From Marthasterias glacialis (Eukaryota; Echinodermata; Asteroidea; Forcipulatida; Asteriidae), in the NCBI GenBank assembly GCA_911728455.2, contig OU452225.1:4478325-4542324 (forward strand): a stretch of 64,000 nucleotides of DNA. The letters run 5' to 3'. Of the stretch, positions 28,201-41,500 are shown in pieces (positions within the stretch are counted from its first letter, which is position 1; each line of letters opens with the position of its first letter). The position numbers and the translations under genes were made by a program. Under the pieces are notes generated by a model, which was given only the letters and a program-made list of their open reading frames with translations, was not told the origin of the DNA and made no database searches.

Positions 28201-31200
28201 GGTAAGTAATGACGTCTTAGAGCCGGAAGTGCATTGTAAAATAATGGTACATATGTAAATACTTGTACATTATTGCATTGCACTTCCAGCTCAAAAACTT
28301 CATCGCTTATCAACTGGATAAACATACCCACACATATTTTGATGGAAGGAAACGATGTTGCCCATACGAGGTATTTGTATGTTGCATTTCGTCATGTCTG
28401 GTGTGGAGATAATTGTATTCGGTGTAACAAAAGAAATCTGTGTTCTCTAAAGTGCTGGTATGAAAAAATGGGTCAGTCATTCTGGGGAAACACAGATATG
28501 AGTTTTTTTTTAGTAGTATCTCAGAAGAACTTAAGGGTCGATATGCTGGGCATATTTCCCCTAAAAGGGATAGAATAGAAATATTTGGAACATGTAGGTA
28601 TATAAGCATCGACTTAAAAACGTCATGTTTTGTTTTGTTATAATGGGGTCTCACGACATTTTCAACAGCAGTTTTGAAAACAAACAAATATGCAATGCAC
28701 ACATGTACAATGATTGAACACCTGTGTTTTTGCAGATGTTAACTGTAGATGAATTAAAAGTCATTATTACTTAATAATATGGACCTTGAACAATCATTGT
28801 CTTTTCTTCGTCGGGGAGAGCATCGAAGTATTGATTAAAATAGGTAAAATGATAGAATGGGTAAAAAGTGCATGACATAAGAACATGCAATTGTTCAACT
28901 TAAAATTGTTTAGACTATGAGGAATCCTGAACGAAGAAGTAAAAAGGCAGGCCAGCAAATAATGACAATCCTGTCTTTATGTAATTACGAATAAAAACTA
29001 CCATTGTTTGGTTTGTGTTAGTAATCACTAAAAGCGTGTGATAACTATTGGGACAATGATGCATTGTGGAAACATGACAGCCCATAAATTGTGTTTGGCA
29101 GTGGATATTACGTGCGGCGGTAAAACGATCCAAAACGCTATTTTTGTTCTAACTTAACGTCGAACTTTGTTTATCTCTAAAATAATCCTTGAGAATGTAA
29201 CGCCGTGTAAATGCACTAATATTATAATACAAATATTCTTGTTGCAAGGGATGAAACAAATAGTGGCAATACTTCAACTGGATTCGAACCTCGGACCGTG
29301 TTAATGTCAAGCGTAAAGTTTATTTTGCTACGAGGATGTGGCGAAAAAGATAGATTCCTCCGCAACCTATTCGATTATGACCGTTTACGAAACCACGACT
29401 TTTGCTTGGGCTTGGGCTTAGGCTCCGTCGTTTATTTAGAAAATGTGTGCTTTTTACGGTGCTTCAAACAGGTGGACAGAACCCAAGCCCAAGCCAAGTT
29501 TTGTAATCGGCCTATGTATTACGTGCATGCACGCGGCCAGGTTTTAGTGCGGCCAAATTCGCCTGCCGGCCAGTTTGCTACCATGTTTTGGTGCCGCCCG
29601 TCAGAGTTTTGGTGCCGCCCTTCAATGTTTTGGTGCCGCAGGTTGATGTTTTGTGAACGGCAAGTTTTTCGTGCGACACGTGTTTATTTATTTATTTTTT
29701 TTTTTGCAAAAGAAGATGATATCGCGCATGTCCATGTCCCACGTCCTCTGTCATCGAAGTGATTGCGCGACCCGTGACACGTGACTCCTTTTGGGTATAA
29801 AATGTAAACACACACGTAATTCTCTATAGGAAAGAGTGGTACGGTACACGATGATTAATGCATTTAGTTTATTCGATCGAGGCTTTTTTTTGCTCGAAAT
29901 CTGTGAAAAGTATTCCAGAGTTTGTACCAGAGACCTTCAAGTGGCTGAATAAAGCCAGTAAAGACAGTTCCAGCAAGTCTTGAAAATTGTAAAAGTACCG
30001 TATAAAATGTGCACGATGTGTACAGCGCGCAAATGAACGTTAGGCCAGACGACCGCGATCACCACACACTTTTCAACACAAATATTTAAAAGGTTTGAAG
30101 CTGAAATCCGCCAAAGAAATTGCTTTCCAAAACTGTGTGATTCCTTGGCCTGTTTGAAATTCTGCAAGGCTAGGTATTAATGCTCACTTGACCAACGTTC
30201 TTTACCTTTTTTACAGTGATTTAGGCCAACATTACAAACAAAATAACACACGGGTGGCTACATAAAAGTCGTCCGACGCCGGTAGTGCATGGCTAAAAAA
30301 ACTCTTTTTAGTAGAATCCTGTTCAATTATGAAACGGAGATGTGGTTTAAGTTAATGCCACGACATACTTCTTTAAATAAAGGGGCTGATGAACTAATTC
30401 ATTGCTTAACGAAAATAAAATCGACTGTTTTCGAACTCACTCTGTGTCACGGCCTATGCTTTCACACGTATTTCTCCATCAGCTGTATGACGTCATATCT
30501 GATAGGGGGTCACGTGATCGCATGTACACATTGTCGCGCAATCGGCCTATTGTGCACACGAACACAATCAATACTTGAGGGAAGAACGAGAAGGAAAACA
30601 AAAATCCCTGAGAATGATCATCGGTCCGTTATAATGCCGTATGAAAATTTTCAGCCAGATCTGTGCGGACACCTCGGAGTTTTTGTGTATCAGACACGTT
30701 ACTCACACTATTGTATACCGTACACCAGCAACGTTGACATGTCGCATGTTCACAGCATTAATTACTTCAAGGGTTAATTATTCGCCCTTATTTAGACATC
30801 AACCTCCAAGAAACACAACCTATAAACAAACAGTAAACTAAAAAGCAAAGCATGAACCCTAACAACCTTTGGATATAACTCTTAATAGCTTACGTTTAAT
30901 AATATTAACACGACTGGCGTTACATTCTCCTTTATATATATAAAAAACACCCTCTGTATTATTAGCCATACAAGTAACAGTCCTACCTTAATGAGGTAAG
31001 TGACGTTTGTCAATAGCTCTTTTATTTGAAAGGTTAATGATGTTGCACCAATATCTGTCTCTGTGGGCGATGATTCATTTGCAGTGAGTTCCCAGTAAGA
31101 TATTTCATAGTTGGTTATGAGTCCATGTGGAGGATCAGGCGCGGTCCACTCGACTGTGATTGAAGTGCTGTCCACGCGCCTGACCCTAATGTCAATTGGT

Positions 31201-32051
31201 GGCGGTGGAACTGCATACAAATAGTCATATTATTAATTTCGAAAGGCTGTGGCTGATTTCAAGATTCTTTCCGAATAGAAGTGCTTTGTCTAACTAATCT
31301 TTAACACACATCTTTAATTTCAACGATGCTGTGTGTTAAGGGGACACATTGTCTTCAAATGTCATGAAATGTTGTTGTTTGGAAACGTTATTTTTATCCT
31401 TTTTAAGAGTTTTTCATGAATAACACATCTATAAACATTGTAATTGGCGAGTAGTGATTAAACAAACAAAATGGCCTCTGACCCCCGACATCTGACCCGC
31501 GAAACACTAGACGTGTTTCTAGCAGTAAAAACCACTGTCCAAATAGAGCAACAAATGCCGGGTAAGCAGTCGTCAGTCTGGCGCCCAGCCAGTGGCCTTG
31601 TAAACCTATACCAGGCGAACGCCGGGTACCATTTGTCTCTAGCGCGACATGTAATTTTAAAAACACCCGCAGCATATCACTTAGCCAGTAAATACATGTA
31701 GACCCCATATACAAGCAATGCTTACCTTCTTCTGATGTTCTGACTTCAAGCTCATCACTGAATGGCCCGATACCTGCACTGGTGCTGGCTGCGACCTGGA
31801 AGCTGTAATCTGTATATGGTATTAATCCATCGATTGTTACCATTGAACTTGCCGTACTAGACTGATTCACTACAATGTCATCCATTGAGCCTACTTTAGT
31901 CAGCTTGTACGTATACCCTGTGATGGGTCCACCTCGACTTCCACACGGTGGCTCACTCCAGGAGAAACTCAGACTCCGTTGATCCATTGAGTTTGACGTG
32001 GCGTTACTTGGGGAAGCTTTAGGGGCTGTAACTAAACATTGTTAACAGAAC

Positions 32052-32090
<39 letters not shown>

Positions 32091-35000
32091 ACTGATTTAA
32101 TACAGTGACAAATTTCACGAATGCCTCAAGTCTTTGAATAATGACGCCAACATTAATGACAAAATTTACAACTTTTGGCCCAAACTCGTAAATTCCGTCA
32201 TGACCTAATTGACAACATGCCATAACAACATGTACATGTAGTTCCAATTAAAGTAGATTTCCAGTTGTTTCGTAATTACCTGTAGCTAGTAATATCCTTG
32301 AGACTGACGATTCAGGTCCCTCCATCCCATCATAAAGAGGTTTAATATAAACATTGTACGTTGAGGTTGTCACCAGACTGGTAATGAGATGACTAGTAGC
32401 TTGTCTACTGAGAGTCATTGTTACTCTCTGTGGTGGTGAAATGTCCTCACACTGATCCATATTCGTGTTGATTAATTCATATTCCACGACGTAACCAGAG
32501 GGACACAAGTCAGGTTGCCAGGTAACGCTTAGTGAAGTAGAATTCGCAACAAGTACCTGAAGACCTCGTACTTTATTATCAGTTGAATTGAGAGGATTAA
32601 AGAAAAGTAAAAACATCAGAATAAAATAATTATTTTAAACCTGTAAAACTGTCTAAAATGATAACGATTGCACTGTTAACTTCAGTAACTGCTGAATGAA
32701 ATCAAAACGACAAAGATGGTCTAAATACAGTTTTTGGCCTTTGTGAGTCATACATTTTAAACAAATCATTCAAAATCATTAACTATATAACTATCATTCT
32801 ATAGAATGATAGTTTGTCCATCTTAAGGTGGTAACTCAAGGCAAATAATCGTTAAGGTTAAGTCCGGAGTCAGCTAAACCTACTTGCAGGACCAGAGTTT
32901 AAGACCCTTTTGTGGTTCGAATTAGGCATTCAATGTAAGCCTCAGCTGATAGTTTCTACATTTAAACCCTTGTGCAGCATTGTCAAATATATATTAAAAA
33001 AAAAATCTGAAAATGTATCAATACGGTGGTATCTTACTTGCACACTGACAGTTCGCCCCATAATATGAAGATTCACAACCTGAAAATAAAAGAAAAAACC
33101 CAAAAAGATTACTATTAGAGAATGTTAAAATCCAAACAAGCTTAATAATATTGTAAAGGGATGCTCGTGCATTCTTATAACGTCTGGGTCAGATTTGACC
33201 CGGAATGGGTCAAATCTGACCCGGAATCCGGGTTTTATTTGGCGCGACCACTTCAGGGTCACAGTGACCCGGAAAATTTGGTCACTAAATTTGACCCGGA
33301 AATGGGTCATTTAAACTGACCCTTTTAAGAGTCAAGAAATACAACAATGACCCCAAATTTGGTCAACTAAAATACCCCCAAATTCTGGGTCAAACATGTT
33401 GACCTAATTTTCCGGGTCATTTTAACCCAGACTTGGTCAAGCCAAATAGAACCCGGATTCTGGGTCAAATTATTTTCAACCCGGAATATGGGTCGCATAA
33501 GACAAGCATGTCTTCCATGTATTACTGAGCATATTGTTCTATGGCAATCTTTTTCTTTTCTTAATTCTAAAACATTACATTGTTTCTCAATTTTCTTTAC
33601 AAATTGCCATAGATAAATGCTGTTCATATAGGAACACTTGCTTACCTTGTCTCTCTTTGCTCGTTATTTGTAAAATGAAATGAAGGAGGTGCACCACATA
33701 CTGAAAGAATACTGTAATAATAAAACAAAGAAACATTTCATTTCAGTTACATTTCATTTATAAGATATCAATTTATTTCATTTCCGCTTTGTCAAACACA
33801 CTATGTACATGTCACAAAAATGAATACCCTTGCATGCATTCATGTGAATTAAAAATAAACATAATCAGTTTCCTGTAGACCAAATTACATAAAGTACCCT
33901 TATAATGGTGTGGGGGGTTACAACCCTTTTTTTTTTTTTTTTTTTTAACAAAATATTTGCTTTTTTAATTTATGCCATAGTCATCCCGTGGGTAAATGTA
34001 TAATTAAGAGTTTTCAACCAAGCCTCATCGTTGCACCAATGGGTCCTGAACGGCTTCAGACATTCATTTTTAGGTGGAAAAAAAAACAGCTATCCTACCA
34101 CCCCCCAAAAAAAAAAAAAAAAAAACAACAACAACAACAACAACAACAACAAACAAACAAAAAACAAACAAACAACAACAACAACAACATCAACGACAGC
34201 CAAAAGAAAAAAGAAAAAAAACAAGTTCCCCCTCCAGATTGGGATGAAGAAGGGATAAATACGTTAAAATCTAGACCAACAATGAGCAAAATACAGTAAA
34301 ACAGAATGCTGGGATGATTTTTTGAAGACCATTTATGTCACTGTGTACAATTCGGTAGAAAATAATATGCCGATAAAAAATGGTTCTGGAAAATCCAACA
34401 AAAATTCCGGTCCTCACAGGGTTAAGATAGACCTCTTGTGGTAGAAGTTCATCTCTCATATAAAAGTCTTGACAGGTGGCATTAAAGAGCACTAATTACT
34501 GCAGTTTATGCTCTTAGTGCTCTAACACCCCCAGAAGTTTGGGATTTTCCCTGCCTTCTCCCAGTTGATAGATACATTTTGGAAAATTTACCATGTTGCA
34601 CCACATTTCCAAGGGTATGAGATATCTAGAATATAGAACAACTTGAGGCACACATGTATTCCTTTTAGAAGTGAGCTCACTTGAATTGCCTGGTGCTCTA
34701 CTATTACAAAGACCTGCTCTGGTGAGAGTGCATCTCCAAACAGTAAGACAAAGGGCTCTTTGTTCTTAGTGCCTTCCAAGTATGAAGGTATGTTGGTACC
34801 GATCTACATGTAAATGAAAAATCAAAAGAAACAAGAAACCTTTCTTTACTGAATATCCTAAAACAATACACATCCAGCATAAAAGCCCTATTGCAACGTG
34901 TTTCTGTTGTTTTAGTGTTTTGAAAGTTGAGAGTTAACCATCAATGACATTGAATCTTAAAATGATGGTTATGATCCGGAGATTTGTTCTTTTTGCACAT

Positions 35001-37852
35001 GTATTTGTTGTGAATCAACATGTGCACATTGACAGCTCAGTTGTACACGGTCTATGAGACACAACTGCATTGTTGCTGCTTATAAGGCAATAAAGCATTT
35101 TTTTTTCATCAAACAGGTCTTACAAATCACCTCAAGACACTTAATATTTGTTAGTGATTTGGGGATGTAATTTTTGAAATTTTACAATTGATTAACTTAC
35201 TTAGTACCACATACAAACGCCTGCCTCAGGGCTTTGTTTCAGAATCAGTTCTTTTGTTTTATGAAATAACATGCTCTGGTTAAAAAAAAAAAAACATTTT
35301 TGCGAATGCTGCACAGTTTGCTCTGTTTGCAGCTTCTGTAACTCAAAAGTGTTGATATGTATAGTCGCTTGATATTTTGTGATGCAAGAATAATGTAATA
35401 TTAAAGAGAAACCAGAAGGGCTAATCTTACCTGCTGAAAGTCAACAAAAGACTTCATTGCCCTCATAGTTTTTCCTTTAACCCGCTGAATACCAGGAGGG
35501 AAAATGCAAGGTAGCACCAACACAGCAAGCTTCTGTTTTTCCTCATCTAACAAGCAAACAAAAGGCAGATAGATATTCAATGCATGTTTTTGAATTACAT
35601 AAAAAGAAGTTAAAGGGGCTGTATCTTCTCGCCGAACTATTAAATGTTGTAGTGCGCCCCATTGCGTTTCATTTACATGTACATGTACATGTGTACACCA
35701 CTGTCCACAGGGCGGGGGTTTGAGGCCGCTGTTCAGTGGGCTCTGTCTGTTTATGTGCGCGTTGTAAAAATATTGGTCTGACACACGTGCGTACATGTTT
35801 TGAACACAACGCGCTCCGGTTCAAATTGTTAGCGTGACACATATTAAACCGTAGCGCAAACGCAAATAGAAATGGAACGTACAAACAGTTGTGCGACCAG
35901 AACGCAGCCAAGTGCACGCATCTGAGTAGTTAGATGGCGTCCGATTGTGGTAGAGCCATAAGAACTATGCGAGACAGCCCGACAAGGAGCATTTTTGTCC
36001 ATTGAGAAAATGGCGCGGACCATTCATTTACACTGGTCACTCATCCGTTCACACAGCAGCCATTTTCTAAGAGGCTTTCGTATACAAGTGACCCAAAGGG
36101 ATTTTCGCCCGTGGTGAGTCAGTGGAGTTCCGTGCGTGGCATCGCGAGTGCTCCCTCTAGTTCTCATATTATTATAACTCTATGGGTAGAGCCCATAGTG
36201 CTTTCGACTGGCTTCACACACTGCGTATATGCATGCAATGCTGACAGCCAACGTGTGCACGCGCAATAATAACTTGATGAAAGTTAAACTTTCTGGTCCA
36301 GAAACAGGTCTGAAAATATGATGACATGGCCCCTGTAATTGTATTATTATTTTTGTTACCTATATTGACATGAGTAAATACATTTCTGCCCCCCCCCCCC
36401 TCCCTGCTAAAAAAAAAAAAAAAACATTATGTAATTTAACATTGGACAATTTTGGGAAAAACCCTGTCGATGGATGTACGATACCTGTCGAAGGTGACCT
36501 CAAGTGGAGAAACTGGTGCCAATTATTCTGCTTTGCAGCATACTCCAAGATGCTCGTATAGATCTTGTCCCATTTCAAGAATAAACTGTATGCAGCTTCT
36601 GGCGAAATAATCCTGAAGTCTTGCTCAATCTGCAACCAACCAACATTTCTTAGAAGTTGTTGTACTTGTCAGTTAAATGTAAAATATAGGATTGTTTTCA
36701 TCAAAATAATTTGTCTTTATACCGGTCTAAAATCTCACTGATTATGAAGTGAAGTTCATGCCAGTACAAGTCTCTCATAGAAATATTTGTCTGAAATGCT
36801 GTCAAACTCAAGAAAACAGAATTTGAAGACTCTTCCCCGTTTGTTCTGAAGCACCCCCCCCCCCCCACACACACACACACACACACAATTCCTCAAAAGA
36901 ATTATAAAATTCAATGAACACAGTGAACACAACAATAGAAGGGGGGCTCCCTTGTGTCAACACATGGGAGGCCAACTACGACATGAGCAACATTTCTATG
37001 TGTAAACGCTGGTGTAGCCCGCATCTGTGGACTCACTTCATTACGTTTTCCTTATGTTTCTCCATGCTTGTCCCCACTTTCATAATCAACAACCCAGAAA
37101 TATCAAAAGCAAACTTTCAAAACCGCTAGTTCATGTAGTTAGTTGCCAACTGGGTATAAAACAGTTCACACTGTTAAGTGTTAAAGTGTCATGCATACCA
37201 TGTACATACATTACATGTATAATGACACGCCATGACATGAGTTGGTTTATGTGTGCGAGTTTAGGTAGACCTTGGCATACCATTGAAATTTTACACTAGG
37301 CCTACTACTGTACAAGTACTTCAGCGACATGTGTTACTGAACGGTGAGGTGAAAACAATGTTAGGCCTGCTGTGTGATGTGCGAAATAACGTTAGACGTG
37401 TAGGCCTTGACAAATGACTTTACAAAAAGCAACTATGCCCAAGCCATATTTTGATGTCTGTAGTGTAAGTGTTCCCATGTAGAATACATAAGCCTACACA
37501 AAAATATCTAGGACTAGGCCTGTAGTGCTATAGACCGGCTAGATAGCCTTGCAATGCAAGGTACAATGGCTGACGTAGGCTGACATGCAATGACATGTAG
37601 GCCAGCGCCAAGCTGAGTGTCGAAGACACTCTCTAATGCCTAATCGACTGTGAAGCGTTACTACTGTACTAAGACTATAATAATAATGTCAACAAAACAA
37701 ACGCCAACATACCTTCAAGTACATCCATCAGTTCTGGCATTTCCCATTTCACCAATAAACCTTCGACAAATTTGTCCATTTTTGCTCCAGTCTCTTGAAA
37801 ATGCTTCGATGTGCAGCTGTGCAGAGCCCCAAACGTACACCTTGTGCACGGC

Positions 37853-37888
<36 letters not shown>

Positions 37889-38488
37889 GCTGGCCGGGGA
37901 CGCGTGATAGCGCCACCTCGTGACTTCTATCGTCCAATCAAATATCAGTACATTTAACATGACGTCAAAAAGTCTAAAAATTGACCGGGAAAATGGTTGG
38001 ATTCTTTTGACCCGGAGAATTGGTCAAAATTCTGACCCGGAAATGTGGGAAAACCATTCGACCATTTTGCCAAATAAAACAAACATTGAGGGTACTGAAA
38101 ATGTAACAATACAATTGTAATACACCATTGATTTCTGTAATAGTTTAATATCCCAATACAAATATATCTACTTCTGTTCATAAGTATTCTTGTTTCGTTA
38201 TCGTCTTCCAAGTCTTTTGGATGCGTGTAATTTGTTTGTTCCGACGTCCACTGCATTGTATTTGTTGACTTAAAAAAGTTACGCTTTATTTTAAAAGAAA
38301 ATAAAACATTGCATGCAGGATATAGCAGTAATAGTCGATTTGACCTACCTCCGCCTCCTCCATTGTTGCACTCTCCCGTATCCTTAAGACAAGTCCCTTG
38401 ATCTTGACAGTGACATGTCTGCTTACAGTCTGCACCGTACATCCCCATACTGCATTCTAAAAATAATAATAATAATAACAATAATAAT

Positions 38489-38529
<41 letters not shown>

Positions 38530-41500
38530 TAAAATAAAATAATCATTCCACTGCATTAAGCTATACATTTAATGGGAAAGTACATTTTTAATGTCCCCTC
38601 TCCCACTCAGGAACAGCACCTATTAAGATCAAACACATCATTATAACCAATTAGTGTGCATTTCATCACATTCGGTAGTCACGGTTAGCAATAAACAACA
38701 AGGAATTGTTTGAATATTTTGTTATAGATTTAGTGCACGTTCATAATAAGCAAATAAAATATGCAACTGTTTCTCTGAAATTCGTCTTCATCATTAATGC
38801 TCTACAAAAATAAACTTAATCGTACCTGTCGTGCAGTCCAGTCCCGTGTAGCCGGCAGCACATGAGCATCCATAAGGATCAGGAAGACAGAACAGATGAC
38901 CCTGGCAGGCAGTGTCGTGAGGATCGTGACTATCAGAGCAGCTGTATTGAGCGTCCTTACCAAACACATCGCGACCATGAACTTAAACAAATAAGACGTT
39001 CTTTCCGAGGACGTGAATAGAAACTGCATTTGTTGTTTTCCTAAATATTACTAAAAAGATAGACTACTGCTATAGGAGAAAGAACAGTTTTTTTGTTTTG
39101 TTTTTTGTTTTTTGTAAAACGGGTAAAAATACTGAGACATTATTTCTATTTTCCATAGTGCTTTGTACCTTTTTCACAAATTTCACCACTGAATCCTGGA
39201 GCACAGACGCAAGCTCCTGTCTTGTCATCACATATACCTCCATTGTAGCATCGATGGCATGTATTTAAGCACATCGGACCCCACATACCTGATTGACAAT
39301 CTTGCGGAACAGAAAAGTGAAAAAATAAAGGTTGTCAATGAAATCATGTGTATCTGTTACTTTTTATAGTCCATAATGAAAGTAGAACAAACCTCGTACT
39401 ATGAGTCTCATTATGCCGTGAAGTTGCTGATGTTCTTGGCCGTGTACGAAGCAGCTGTAAATCCCTTCATCAGTTTTGACAACACTTGGAATAGTCACAG
39501 TGAGCTGATTGGTCCATTCAGCGTTTGCATCTCCATTATGCTTCCACCTGTAGTTACCGGTCGGTGAATTCTTGTTGATCATACGAAGTGTGACTGACTC
39601 TCCTACATTCACTGTTAATGTTCGCTGCTCAGGGCGAATATGAACAGCAGTATCTGAAAGTAGAGTTAGAATGGAAACAAACTACTGTATTACCTGTATA
39701 TGCTGAGAAGTTTGATGCAATGAGTGACCAACGTTATTACCAACTTCAATTAATTTTTAGTATGTGTATCTGCTTGTCGGTTTGGATTTAGAGAAATAGC
39801 CATGGTTTGGTACAAACACCAGACAGTCGACTGCAGTCATGGCCTTAATAGCATGACATCAATGGTTTTGGGAATTGAATTTGTTTTTCCCTCACAGTAC
39901 TCTAGTTAACACAAAAAATCACCATGCAACCAATTTCTACAAATGTCATCAAATTTCAAATCAAGTTAAGTAAAAACGTTTTATGTGTAATTTTGTGCAC
40001 GTTCATATTGAGCAGACTATTTCAATTGCTGCAATTGAAATAAAAATGGTAATTAGGGTACAGGTATGACCTTTATGATCAGTTAATTAGTTTTGCTCAA
40101 TTTTTTAATAAGCAAGTCAAGCAATCAACCTGTAAAACATTGTACAAAATGTTGTGAAAAACGGATATATTTAGATGGAATTTTGGTGCACTTTCATATG
40201 AGCCTATTTCAATTGCTGCTACTGAAGTAATGCAATTTTGCTCTGCGGTTCGTCCAATTCTAACTTCACAACTCTGATAGCATTTTAGTTGATGAAGTTA
40301 AAAGAAAAAAAAAGAAAAGAAAATCGTACTTTGTAAAATAAAATGGATGGATGTTCTTATGACGTCATTACAGTTGCACATTATAACAAAATGAGTTGGT
40401 TCTTACATTAAAAAACAAGACAAAAAATATATCGGATATTATATATGATGAAAGAGTAGTCTTCTCTTTTAAAATAATCATTGAATGTTCATTTGAGTTC
40501 TATAGAGATAAACAGATCAGGGGTCAGGTATTTATGATCGTGAGACTGAACTTGTGTGGACAAAAGAAACAAAATCGTAAAACTAGGACGGGACTTTCAT
40601 AGACAGTAAGTACGTCTAGTAATCGGGATCCGTATAAAGTACATGTATACTGATGCAAGTCTTAATACTGTGTCATGTTTCCTTAGAATAAACAAGAAGA
40701 AACAAGGCTATTTCACGTAGGACGTGCGCAATTGATTTAAAAGCGAAACTTTGCAGTTTTTGTTTAAAAAAACAAGCAAAATATTGCCTTTTTCTGGAAA
40801 AGGGGAAAAAGGAATTTTAAAATCATTGTTTACAAAAGCGGAGGAAGTCATCCCAAGCCTGCGACTCTTGTAATGTTACTTTTTCGTTGTGATGTACAGA
40901 TGGCCCTAAACCAAAGCAAACTGCATGATTGTTTTCCTTTCAGCATGAAGGCAGGGTTTCAGTAACTTGCACTGATGTTTGTAGGTTGATTACTTAGTTT
41001 CTCATCCTTCCCTAAAATCAATTTAGGTACCAGTCAATCCCATAAGCCAGGAATATTGTTATTTTCTACTCTGATTTTTGCACCACACAAAGTATCACCA
41101 CCTATTTTTTTATACTTTGCTTGTTGTTAGTTATTGATTTTTACCTTTTTGACTAATGAAATGATTTCTCTCAATCTTGAGTTAGGCCTATAGGTAGCAA
41201 ATTTAGTACAATGTGTACCGGGGTGACATCAAGGTTGAGAGTTCACAGCGTATGCAAAAATCTATTCCTTTATCTGTTATTCACTTTTGTAACCTTTATT
41301 TATTAATTTATTTTTCATCATTCCATTAGTCACTTCTTTTATTTGCTGTTTATTACTTTAAATCACGGTTTGGAAAAGCACCCCCCTAACAACAAAATCC
41401 ACTAATAAACCATCCCCCACGCGCAAACGTTTATCGACCTGGTAAATCGAGGTCTAGCAACGCGAAGTGAGTCACGCAGTTTTTCCCTCCAGTACCACCA

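Noticed and set aside
29275-29305. Minus-strand box B-like ggttcgaatcc, possible second SINE or tRNA
   Set aside because: No box A at the right distance and no body or tail recognised.
30289-30777. 162-residue plus-strand open frame in the FN3-3 intron
   Set aside because: No recognisable domain, no splice or promoter context, and composition like its AT-rich surroundings; most likely chance.
33988-34299. Open frames encoding poly-Gln/poly-Asn/poly-Lys
   Set aside because: Produced by the poly-A and (CAA)n low-complexity tract.
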